A stretch of 64,000 nt of DNA. It comes from Klebsormidium nitens. Lineage: Eukaryota > Streptophyta > Klebsormidiophyceae > Klebsormidiales > Klebsormidiaceae. Position numbers and translations under genes: made by a program. This document shows positions 52,612 to 63,058 of the stretch, piece after piece (position 1 is the first letter of the stretch; every line of letters begins with the position of its first letter). The DNA is taken from positions 5,027 to 69,026 of the forward strand of contig DF237307.1 of the NCBI GenBank assembly GCA_000708835.1, read 5' to 3'. The notes beneath the pieces are model-generated. The model made no database searches, was not told the origin of the DNA, and saw only the letters and a program-made list of their open reading frames with translations.

Positions 52612-55600
52612 TTACTGCAAGCGCGCCCTGTCCGTGCCTGCCTGCATGAGCATGCCCTTGTTCTCCTGCGCCCTCCTGGTCATGACCAACGCACAGATTG
52701 ATGACGACCGGAAGAGTGCGCATGTTGCACACAAGCGATTGCATCGCAGTGCCAAGAAAAGCAAAATCGAGGACAAAGCGACAGTTCCTCAAGATTGACA
52801 GGAAAGAACCCCCCAATCCTAGCAATCCTCTCAAGATAAGGCGAAAGGACGAAGAGCAAAACTTTCATCAGGATAAGCGCTGATATTGACACCGTGCACA
52901 TCAGCCCTCAACCTCTGTCATCTAGGAAACAATCCACTGAACGAGATAGTGCTCTTACCTGATCAAGTAAGGCACTGCACAGATGAGACGTGACGTCAGA
53001 TAACAGTCAACCCTTGTTCGCAGATGTGGAATCGCATAGCCTCCAAAGAAAAAAGATTCGCGATCAGACCGCAGGGCCATCTACTGGATCTACTCGCTGC
53101 AACCGGGCGAAGCAGACCCGACACAGGCTGCTATGCTCGACTACAACGGGCAGACAGTCATCGTGCCCCCACTCACTGACAGCATCCAGCGAGGCAAACG
53201 GGATGAGCTTGGACGCGTTGAAGCCCGAGCGTGCCAGTGCGAGTGAAAGGCCGTCAGCCATGCCCTGCAGGGGGGGCAGCGGGCAGTGGTGGGGTGAGGC
53301 AGCAGGTGGGGGGGCCGGACAGGGGGTCAGAACATCAAAAGTGTGTCGTGGCTTCCGACGCACTCATGGGCAGCGCCAGCCTGTAAGAACCGTCGTGTGT
53401 GCGTCGGTGAGTGTGAGTGTGTTTGCAATGGCCGTGACATTGTTTGAATTTCGCGGAGAACCCTGAGGAGGGGTCGTGGTGCCATCTGCAAGCGGCCGAG
53501 TGCGTGAGTGCGGGGCATGGGGACTAATTGACCGGTCGTGAGGCTGTACCACAAGGGGGCCCGCCACTCACTCGTGTCTTCCAGACTTCCAAACGGGTGC
53601 AGCTTGCTGCACAGATAGCCCGCCTGTCCGATCGCAAGCGAGAGCGCATCGGCCATCCCCTGCAGCAGAAAACGGTCTCGAGCGAGTGGGTCCTTTGCGG
53701 AGACACGGGAGCCGGGGCTTCGACTTTGCCCCAGGTTGAGGAAACGGAAAGGGGGCCGTGTGTCGGCGGAAACGGCTAGGGGCGAGGAGGGCCGCAATCT
53801 GTGCACGCCGCACTCCAAACTGCTGTCCGACACATTGCTGGGCTGCCTGTAAGACGGTGCCTGTCTCACCACTGACTCTGGCTTCGTAATGAAATATCTG
53901 CCCCGCTCAGCACAGCGTTGCCATTGCATACTTACAAGCGAGTGGCAGAAGAACGACGGACAGACAACTCTTGACCAGCAAGGATCGGCCGAAGTCTTGA
54001 AACAAAGCTTGCTCCACCAAGATAGGTGGCTCCAGCGACCTCGTGAAAGCGACCTCGCAGCATCCTCCGCCACAACTCCCACGGGACACCCCTTTGCATG
54101 AGGGTCTTCAGCCGCGTCGATGGCTGGCTGCCTCCGGAGCTTTGCCGAACATGCACTCCCTGGAGCGTGTGGCGGGCTGTGTGCTGTTTGCTCACCTTGA
54201 GCTGTGCGAACTGCAGGCGCTCGTCCTTGCGCGCCAGGCCCAGGGCGTCCGCCGTGCTGATGGCGCGCCGCACGGACGCCGCGTTGTGGCTGGCCAGCAC
54301 TACCTGCACCCACACCACCACCGCTCAACTCAGCGGCCATGCCGGAGCCAGCACATCACACGTGTCCCGCGGCTCATCCTCGTGCACACAAACGTTCCCA
54401 CAATTGCAGCGCAATTTGCCGTTCGACTTTGAAAGCGGCTGGCACGGCATGCCCGCCATGGCCTCTCCCCAGACCTCTGTGAGGGGCTTACCGCATTGCT
54501 TTTGGCGCTCTTCGCTGCGGTCTCGAGCATGAGGCGCGCACAGCGATCGTAGTTGGCATGCGTGGCCTCGATCCCGGCCTGGATGGGGGTCTCGTAGCTG
54601 CCCGCTGCCGCGCGCTGTGTCTCCTTCACAATGTACGCACCTGCAGGCAGCAAGGTCAACCAGGGGCGGCAGGAATGAGGCCAGCGATGTGTCGTGAGCA
54701 GGGGGTGCTGACACAGGTTTGCGAGGCCATCAAGGCACCAGCATGACAAGCAACCAGCGCAAATACCGACTGCCCGCATACGCGTCTTCATGTGATCAGT
54801 ATTAGAGGAGTGGAGACGTTAGCTGCCCCCTCAGTTATCATGACATCCTAGGAGACGAGCCCAGAGCAGCCGGCTGCGCTGACCTCTGACGAGCTTGGCC
54901 GCAAAGCCAACGTTGGCGCTGCGGGCGGCCTGGATGGCCAGCTGGAGGCGGGGCAGCGTGTCCTTGAGGTAGCACTGGAACGTGTTCACCACCAGCGGGA
55001 AGTCGTGATTGAACTCCAGCGCAGCCACACCCGCCAGATAGTCAATGGCAGGCTGCAACAACGTGCATACGGAGACTGTCAGCAGAGCTAGACACCCCAG
55101 TCGACCGCAGTTAGAGCAGGGCATGCTCAGAACAGATCCAGCATTGTGGCAGGGCACAGCTCAAACTCATTGCTCTTGCTCCCGCTTGGTGGTGCGGCGA
55201 GGCATAGAAGGTACCTGGACGGAGAAGTACTCGGCGTCGATGAGCAGGGGCAGGTGCAGGTCATGGCACGCCCGGCACACCGCGCGCAGCCGCTCCAGGC
55301 ACTCCTCCAAGCTCTGCACCTCTTCAGGGGACAGCGGGGCAGGCTCCGCTGCAGCCAGGCACAAGGGACTCAGTCGCTGTATCCAGCAGAGGTGAGGCCC
55401 TAAGAAGACAGCTGCTATGCGTGAGAGTCACCAGCGTATTTCTACGACGCCGAGATCCAAGCGCGTCCAAGCATTTGATGGATTCCTGTAAGAATTGTTT
55501 CGGACCCCTCCATTTCAGGTGCCTTAGGCCCTGGCGCTCACCCTGGGCGGGGAGGATGCTGCCGGGGGCCAGCACGGGGAAGGAGGGCCGCTTCCAGGGG

Positions 55601-57117
55601 AGGTCCACCGATGGGTGCTGATGCTGCCAGCGCAACAGGGCACTGCCACAACAACGACAACAAAGAAGGGGGCCTCAGGCAGAGTCAGGAGAATGCTTGC
55701 AAAAATTCCTTCAATAAGGGGAAAGGACTTCTGACAGAGCGCTGTTTGAGAGTGCTAGCAGGACTGAAACTAACCATGCCAGCTGACTCCAGTGGTGTTA
55801 GACACAAGGTGGCGCCAACTAACCTCGCTCGCTCCAAGACAGGCAGGGGCACAAACGAGGTGATCTTGACAACGGAATGGCTGGAGCAGTGGCGTGGTAG
55901 GGCGGCCACATGGCGCAGCGTCTCCAGGTTGCCAGCCAGGTTCTTGTCACAAGTAGCCGCGTCCATCGCATCCTCAACACTGCAAAAGCAAGGAAGAAAA
56001 GATCTCAACGGCAACTCACCTTGCAACTAAGTTCAGTTGACCCCTGTGTGGTCAACAACCCTCTAAAATATTGGCGCCAGCAGTTGTCATTGAGCAGAAA
56101 CCGAAACATCACCACATAACTTATGCCTTCATAAGCCTTGCAAGAAAGCGACCAATCAACCAATATTATGTAAACCTCATAGTCGTGCTCAAAGTAAAAA
56201 ACTGGGAGATCCTCAGCTTTGTGCAGGAAATGACATGACTCGCTTTTGCCGCGCACCTGTAATCCAGGATGCTCCTCAAACCCAATTCTGAAGTTCTCAA
56301 AAGGGTCGCTTTGGCCTCCTCAATTGTGCCTCCTGCGTGGATTCGAAGTGAAGTGAGAGATGGGGTCCGACAACATGCAAAGGCAGGCCAGCAGCTTGCA
56401 CAGGACATGCCAACCGTATCTATGACGTGGAATTCGATCCCTGCGATTAGATGCCTTGCCTGAGTTCCAGGGGCGGCCAAACCCCACCTGAGAAGCAGGC
56501 CCCTATAGGACTGCCACCTGCTACCCGACAGGGTTGACAGGGATGCAAGAAGACGCTTGGGCCACCGCATGAGAAGTGAGCCTTCAAAGGAACATCACTC
56601 CCTTTCTCAGACCTCTCGGACCACGACCTCCATAAAGAAGCTACATAATCGTGTGCCGGCACTTACCCGCACAGAAGTGAGAATATGCTGTCCTCCGCAC
56701 AACCCAATTCACAGGTGCTGCAAACAACTTGTTCTTCATAAGGTCTGACATCAGTAACTTTGAGCTTGCATCCACCATGAGCGAACTTCCCACCAATGAC
56801 AGATTAAACACCCCTTTTGCAAGTTCTCCTGTGCTGAGGGCAGAGTAAAGTCTCTCAGTGTCCTCCAAATTCAAAGGATCTGCGGAGCAGGCCGCCTGAT
56901 CTGCTGCTTGAAAGGACCCTGATCCAAAATCGTCAAAGGACGCTGTTCCCACTGGCCCTAGCTTGGGTGCGGTACTCTCAGGGGCAGGCTTTGAGGCCAC
57001 CAACCCTCCATGGATGTCCCTGCGACAGCAATCAATGATTCCAACGCGTGGGCGGACGTGGCGAGCAACCTGCACCTCCAACAACTTTCCCAGACCAGCC
57101 ATCGGACCGGGAGCCAT
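52612..57117 (-). CDS. PRODH: Proline dehydrogenase (plant-type), mitochondrial, with alternative exons
   Basis: FAD-dependent oxidation of proline to P5C at the inner mitochondrial membrane. Exons: 56667-57117, 56257-56332, 55824-55979, 55542-55642, 55215-55348, 54884-55052, 54492-54640, 54196-54303, one of 53572-53659 or 53177-53264, 52959-52974 and 52612-52675; 503 residues with either alternative. Family blocks in order: NLEDTERLYSALSTGELAKG, RRTAYSHFCAG, TSELGLRSILDYSVEDAM, VVKITSF, ALLRWQHQHPSVDLPWK, PLLIDAEYFSVQ, FNHDFPLVVNTFQCYLKD, AAKLVRGAYIVKETQ, ASHNAASV, RLQFAQLKGMAD, PYLIRR and AQENKG. This is collinear with plant PRODH. The N-terminus is basic; an in-frame ATG at 57189 is an alternative start. 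The P5CDH partner is at 10.1-14.7 kb. Confidence 0.95.
52959..52974 (-). other. PRODH: PRODH 16-nt microexon
   Basis: TGCCTTACTTGATCAG lies between GTGCAG and GTAAGAGC. Joined to the final A of either alternative exon it gives M-P-Y-L-I and the first two bases of Arg: the conserved segment before the substrate-binding Arg pair. Confidence 0.85.
53177..53264 (-). other. PRODH: PRODH alternative exon, copy B (downstream)
   Basis: An 88-nt exon after CTGCAG and before GTGAGTGG, with the same phases as copy A. It encodes GMADGLSLALARSGFNASKL then IPFASLDAV: 16 of 29 residues are identical to copy A with no indel. It lies 307 bp downstream of copy A. Confidence 0.9.
53572..53659 (-). other. PRODH: PRODH alternative exon, copy A (upstream)
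   Basis: An 88-nt exon after CTGCAG and before GTGAGTGG. It starts in phase 0 and ends in phase 1. It encodes GMADALSLAIGQAGYLCSKL then HPFGSLEDT. It joins FAQLK upstream and M-PYLIRR downstream exactly as in the family. Confidence 0.9.
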
Positions 57118-58213
57118 GAATGCTGCCAGCGCTACGATAGTGAAGCATTGACTTTGGAGATGCACCAAGAAAGTGATCCTGTTCTGCATGCGCGGGCGCC
57201 TCTTTGCAATTCTCTTCTGTACCGGTACGTCACTCACTTGGAAATTAGGGTTTGGTCATGGTGGTCTCTCGCTGTAGGTTTGAGTATTTGCCGATACGAG
57301 AGAGACCGATACGACCGTAGATTGACAAGACGCTGGAGGTCGGCCTCGAGGCTCGACCGTCCGATAGGATCAGCTGCGACCTCTGGGGGGCCGCAATGAT
57401 CTGTCGACACAAGGTATGTTGACACAAGGTATGTTGCTATGTAATTGGCATTGCATGATCTTTCTTCCCCATTTCCTCAGCCCCTTCGAGTATAATTTAT
57501 ATGATGCTTCCACCATATCTACCAGATGTCCGAGTCAGATGACAGTGTACTTGATCAGTGTAATACTGTAAAAGCTCATGGCAAACTTGCCTCGTGATAG
57601 CAGCTACCTAATTCAGATGGAACATGCAACGTCGAACTTCGACATGGGCCGGGATTCGTTTTAGACCCATGTTGAATAATTGGTGGCTCGCTGTCAGTTC
57701 AAGCACTGCCTAGTTCGGGCCGGGCCCGTTAACCACCACTGCGGGGCTGCAAAGACGATTGAGCAATCGATCTGCCAGTAAAGTCACATGTGGCAGGGCC
57801 TCCGTAGCCGGAGCCACCAAGATGATTAGGCATCGCATGCATATAGTGACTAGATACGGTAGCTTGTACGAAACATGCATAAAAAATCAGCCAGTGCATT
57901 GTTGACCGTCCTACATGTTAGGGCCGCGCATGGCAATGTAGGTACGTACATCACAGAATGATGTGCTACTAAGTTCGAGCTCACGTGTGCAAGATCTTAC
58001 TAGTTCCACGGTTTCCTCGGATGAGAACACGATGGAAACGAGGCAAGGTCACCATTCACCACAAACAGTCTCGAATAAGCAGAACATAAAGTTGGGCCGG
58101 AGATTTAGTTGACCCGAGAAGCTTGGCACGAGTGGAGCAGATACGAGTCGAGTTCACTCATGTTCATGCTCTCTGTAATCAGGTTGAGGCTTAAAAGAGG
58201 TGGCACCGTTGTT
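57118..58213. other. Intergenic region between PRODH and the MFS gene
   Basis: Upstream region of PRODH and 3' region of the MFS gene. A direct repeat GTTGACACAAGGTATGTTG-like occurs at about 57398-57435. AT-rich elsewhere; no gene or RNA seen. Confidence 0.5.
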
Positions 58214-61200
58214 CTAGCCAGCATTCAAGTGTCGTTGTCTCGTCTCCTCTTTCCTTAACCCCTCCTGCCTTCTCTCTCGATAGAAGCTCCGCGTTCTAAG
58301 AGCTAGCCAGCCATTGACTACGCTGCCGAGCGCACACACTCCTGCCAGGATCAGGAAGGTGAGTCGAAAACAATGCGCCCCGCTACAGGTGGGTGGACAG
58401 TCTGGTCGAAGAGCCGGCGCTCTCCCTCCCCGGCTGCCCGGCTCCGCCGCTACAGCTGACGCCCAAGCCCCTGCACGAGATGCCCGGGCCTGCCTCTTGG
58501 GCCGTCCTCCATGCAGACCCCAGCTCTCGTCCGGTTTGCCTTCAACGGCCAGCATGAAAGGCGTGGTAGCTGTGCTAACTAGCTTCCGGCTGAGCGTGCA
58601 GCTGCCGCTGGACTCGGCCGGCCAGGCCGCTCGTCGTTGTCGCCTGGCCTCCTTGTCGTAGATCCAACCTGTTCACTCACCGTTATCAAACAACTCCCTC
58701 TACTTCGACTGGGTTGCTGTGAAACTTGTGGACGGCCACTTGAAGGCTTCACGTCCTTGATACGGCCGCGGAGTTAGAGAGCGAGGGGCAGACCTGCTGC
58801 CTCCGGGCAGAGTCCCGCTGGTGGCAGCGCGAGGCTGGAGTACGGGGCGTCACCTGCTAGGCGTGCCGAGAGGAGGTACGTGGAGGCGGGGCTGCCCATG
58901 GCGAGCACGTTGTAGAGCGTGCCGAAGTGCGCCAGCCCGAACAGCTCGCTGGCCGTGGCGGCCATGAGCGCCCACTGCCCGCCGTACGTGACGCCGGCCA
59001 GCACCGAGCCCACGTGGAGGCCCCCGGGGACGGCGGCCGCGAAGGAAAGGTGCCCTGGAGCACGAGCCAAGGCAGCAACGGAGCAGACTCGCCAGCTGGA
59101 GGCTCACTCCAATTTTTGATGTCAGATGGATTACCGAAGAGCAACTTTCAACGATCTACATCTCGTTAGCAACCAAGCGTTCAAAAACACAAAATGGAGA
59201 AAGCGTGTGAGCAACGTGGCGAGATATATCAAGCCGCTGCCTCTCCCTTGCTGTGCGAGGCTCACCCGCTGCCATGGCCGCCTGGACGAAGAGCAGGAAG
59301 AGGGGCCGCGGCGCCCCCCGCTCGCGCACATAGTACTCGGAGACGGCCCCGCCCGCGATGCGCCCGAGGAAGCTCCAGACGTTGACCAGCCCCACCAGGA
59401 CGCCCACGCTGCGGGCCTGCCCGAGAGCAGCCCCGACCTGGGCCAGGCTGCGCACACGCACCACAAGGGCGGGCTCAACACACGAAAGAAAGAAATCACG
59501 GGGCTTGGATCCAGTTCAGGATTCCGAGAGTTGCCACTGAAATACTGATCAGGCAGACGGAGCTTCGGGTTTGGATCCACGAATGGGGTCCTTGTGGTGA
59601 CCCTTACTCGATGCCCCGATGCCCAGAACTCAAAGACCGAGCTGTCCAAACATCACGAACAGGTTAGTTCGTGCGGTCTCGGGCGTCGGTCTCTTATTGT
59701 GTGCATAGGCCCAATGTCGCCACGGGTTGGGCCTTGAGGAAACACGTAGTCAAATGTACTTCAAAGACAGCAACTTTCAATTACCAGATTTCGGAAACTT
59801 TATTCAGGGCTGGGGTTCGCATGAAAGTCTGGTGCCAAGAAACTTCATTTCAAATCAAGGAGTGCCTTCCCTGCGGACCCATGACAAGGTAGGCGTCATC
59901 AAACGCAGCACTGTGTAACGCATGAGCTTTTTCTACCGCTATCCAAACAAAAGCTCCCAAAAATTTCGATGAGCATGATTAGGTGCCTCCATCTGCTTCA
60001 AATCAAACAGAATAGGAGCTGGCCCTCACTTGTTGATGGCGGTCAGGCCGCAGCCCGCTCCAATGATCTGCGACGTGCAAAGCAGCCAGAAGTCCGCCCC
60101 CTGTACCGCTTGCCCCAGCGTGTGGTCCGAGCCCCGTGCGGGCCTTGTACTCTCGCGCACTTGGGCCCCACCCTCAGCGCTCTCCGCTTCCGTCGACCTG
60201 GCTGCTGCATGGGGCTCTGTGCTTCGCAGGCCGCCCCTCCTGTCATTTGTTTCCACCACGGAGCGGCTATCCCAAGGCCCGGGCATGAGCTGCGCATGCA
60301 CGCCCTCTGTGTTCCTCTGCCCCGCTGCCGTGTGGCCCGTTCCGTCCTCGAGCAGGTTCTGCGCTTCCGGCTCGTTTGCCTCTTGCCGTCTGAGCCAGGC
60401 GCGCAGTGAGACGAGGGCGGGGGCGAAGAGCAGACCCAGGATGCCCGCGGTCAGACCGGCGCTCAAGCGCATGCTGCCGGGCAGCAGCTCCTGAGTGGAC
60501 AGCAAACGTGCAGTATGCAGAACGAAGGGCCTAGAATTGTCGGCGGAGGGCAATGGGTGCCGCACCATGCATCTTGATCAACAATCTATGCCAGTATTGT
60601 CTTTAAACCGTGGGTGATTGGGCATGCTAGCAACTGGGCAGGACGGTTTAAGCCGCCACTGCCGTTGTTGCGGCTTGTGGCTCACCCGGGCCAGCATGGC
60701 GGCCAGCAGGAGGGCGGCCAGGAGCAGGCTCGCCCCGTACAGGGCCAGCAGCGTGGACGTCTCCTGCGCGGGCTCGCTGTCCTCATCGCCAGCTGGCGGC
60801 TGCTCTCGAACTAGAGGGGACAGCAGGACCGCCACCACCGCCGGCAGCACCGCAATCAGTAGCAAAAAGGAGACCTGCACAAGACAGCCAGGAACCTGTC
60901 GCGACGAGGGGTGCATGGCTTGTCTCGCAGGCATGCTGGGGTGGCACAATGTACGGACCCTCGCAAGGCATCAACAACTTGAGTGGGACTGCCTTGACAA
61001 GCACTACTCTTTCAATTCGCTTCTCGACTTCTGGAGGCGATTGTCCAAGCAGAGGCAGCAGCTGAGAAACAAACAGCTCTACAGTTCACTTTCAATGTTT
61101 CATCAGACATGCAGGGGGCTGAGCGACCTGATCCGGCGAGTAGAGCACGAGGTAGAGCTGTGTGAAGATGGCGCCGCTGAGGCCAATGAAGCCCTTGAGC

Positions 61201-62242
61201 AAGCCCAGCACCATGCCGCGATTGTGGGGGAAGGTGCGCAAGCATGTCACGAGCACAGCCGTGTTGAAGAAGGTGGCGCCGTTGGTCCCTGCCAGCGGCA
61301 AGGACAAGGACGGGACAGTCAACGGAGGACACAGCAGAGGTGAGCCGGGGATACTTTGAAGTGCAGGGCCTCTTCGTGGCCGTCATCTACCAGGTCCACA
61401 AAAGCATTCAAGATGCTGCATAGATTGAAGCTGCTTGGATGAGCAACTTTGCCACGAAATCTGCGAAGACATTGCGCCTTGGTCCAGCTTTCAAACAATG
61501 ATAGGACAGAGGTCCCTTGCGTACCTAGGCAAATGAGGATACTTGTTCCCCACAGTGGCGGTTCCGGAATCTTTGCCGTAACGGCCAGCCAGAGGCCCAA
61601 GTAGCCCGCGAGGTTCTGGGTGGCGCCTATCAGTAGAAGGGCCCATGCTGGCAGCACATCGCACAGCACGCCTGACAGAATGCCCACATTGCCGCCCACG
61701 TCCTTGGCCACCGCCAAAGTGTCCAGCCGCGTCTGCAACAAAGCATGCCTAAACAAGTGACATCCTTGATGACCCGAATGCCGGCCACCTTTGCACCAGA
61801 CACCATACCAGATTCTTGAGCTTGTAACATAGGATGAGCCCAACCCTCAAGCCCAGAAAGTTACAGCGCGCCCTCAGCATTGCGCGGCCTTTACTGGGGT
61901 CTCGTCCAAGCCAGCTTCTGGATTAATACATAACCACACCATGATCAACATTCTAATCTCTTGCAGATTGCTCTTCATCGATGAAAAAGCCACAGCATCT
62001 TGCACATGGGCACCCACCGCCCGGTGCGCAATCTGGCGTTCCAAAACTCCAGAATCCAATGAACCCTGACTCAGGGCCAAGTGGGCGATGCAGGGGTTGG
62101 TGTGCTATACCTGGTCATACCGCAGCTTGTCTTTAATTGCGGCGCTGTAGATGGCGAAGTTGTACGAATTGCCCCCACACGACTGGATCCACATGCAGGC
62201 CACCAGCAAGCCCCACTTGCTGGCCAGCCCAGCTCCCGCCAT
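58214..62242 (-). CDS. Nodulin-like major facilitator superfamily transporter
   Basis: Predicted 12-helix membrane transporter of the plant nodulin-like/NFD4 MFS group; the substrate is not predictable. Exons: 62111-62242, 61525-61732, 61128-61288, 60686-60874, 60030-60490, 59266-59447, 58854-59054 and 58214-58668; 662 residues. Signatures in order: KWGLLVACMWIQSCGGNSYN (TM1), YDQTRLDTLAVAKDVGGNVG, ILSGVLCD, ICLGTNGATFFNTAVLVTC, FPHNRGMVLGLLKGFIGLSG, DFWLLCTSQIIGAGCGLTAI, VNVWSFLGRIAGGAVSEYY, GGQWALMAATASELFGL, HFGTLYNVLA, GWIYDKEARRQ and CSGAHCFRLTFLI. A long hydrophilic loop (exon 60030-60490) separates the two six-helix halves. The order agrees with plant homologues. The start ATG precedes TM1 closely, as usual in the family. 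Confidence 0.92.
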
Positions 62243-63058
62243 TAGTGCACGCTCGTTCTGCAGCACGTCACGTTGCAGCTGCCAGGAATGCTCTCGATTG
62301 CACTGCAAATGGGCTGATGCGGCGGTCAATGCTGACTGAACAAAAGGGCAGGAAGTCACAGATCAGAGTGAGCCAATTTGCCACCATCCTTGGAGCACGT
62401 CAATGGTGCGATTAGGGTGAGATTGCACAGGATGGACCTTGGCGCGAGAATCATGCTTGACGAAGTGTCCCTGTGCGCCACCAGCACATATGTACAGTAC
62501 TCGGGCCAACGTCGCTGCAATGCCTAGGTACTATTATTTTGATCGTCTCTGTTTGAATGGTGCTCAGCGGCCATCAACCAGACCCTCCAGGCCCTGGCCC
62601 TGGGCCTCAGGCTCCACTTCTGTTCATGCCAATGGTTGAAGCGACCATCTGCAACAATAAGAGGAAATATTAGGATTTATCGAACAGTCGATGGATCGAT
62701 TCATTTCAAACAGAATTCGAAAATGAGGATGTTTTGTAGTCCTGTCAAAGCCGCTTTCTAAATCAGGTTCACCACGATTACTTAACATATTGGAACGGGA
62801 GGCAGAGCCGTTATATGCATTCAAGGGATCCCTGCCTCCACCTGAGGCTCTAGTCTGACAAAGAAAGCAGAACAATGTCAATTTGCAAGTTCCAGGTTGA
62901 ACTCGGAAATTGAACGGCCCGTGCAGATTCGAAACACTTCTGCCATTCCAAACAATCTTGTGTCTCACTCCAAACAAGGTCGCAGCACTTCCGCCAACGT
63001 TTGAGTCGTGGGTGCAAAGGACCTTGCATTTGGCTTGCAGCATTGTTCACGATCCAGA
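62243..63058. other. Divergent intergenic region
   Basis: Between the MFS start and the sulfotransferase-like start. Presumed promoters of both. A CCTGGCCCTGGGCC low-complexity patch lies near 62590-62615. No gene is supported. Confidence 0.4.

Noticed and set aside
53177-53659. Both 88-nt PRODH exons spliced in tandem into one protein
   Set aside because: Copy A ends in phase 1 and copy B starts in phase 0, so joining them shifts the frame and loses M-PYLIRR and the C-terminus.
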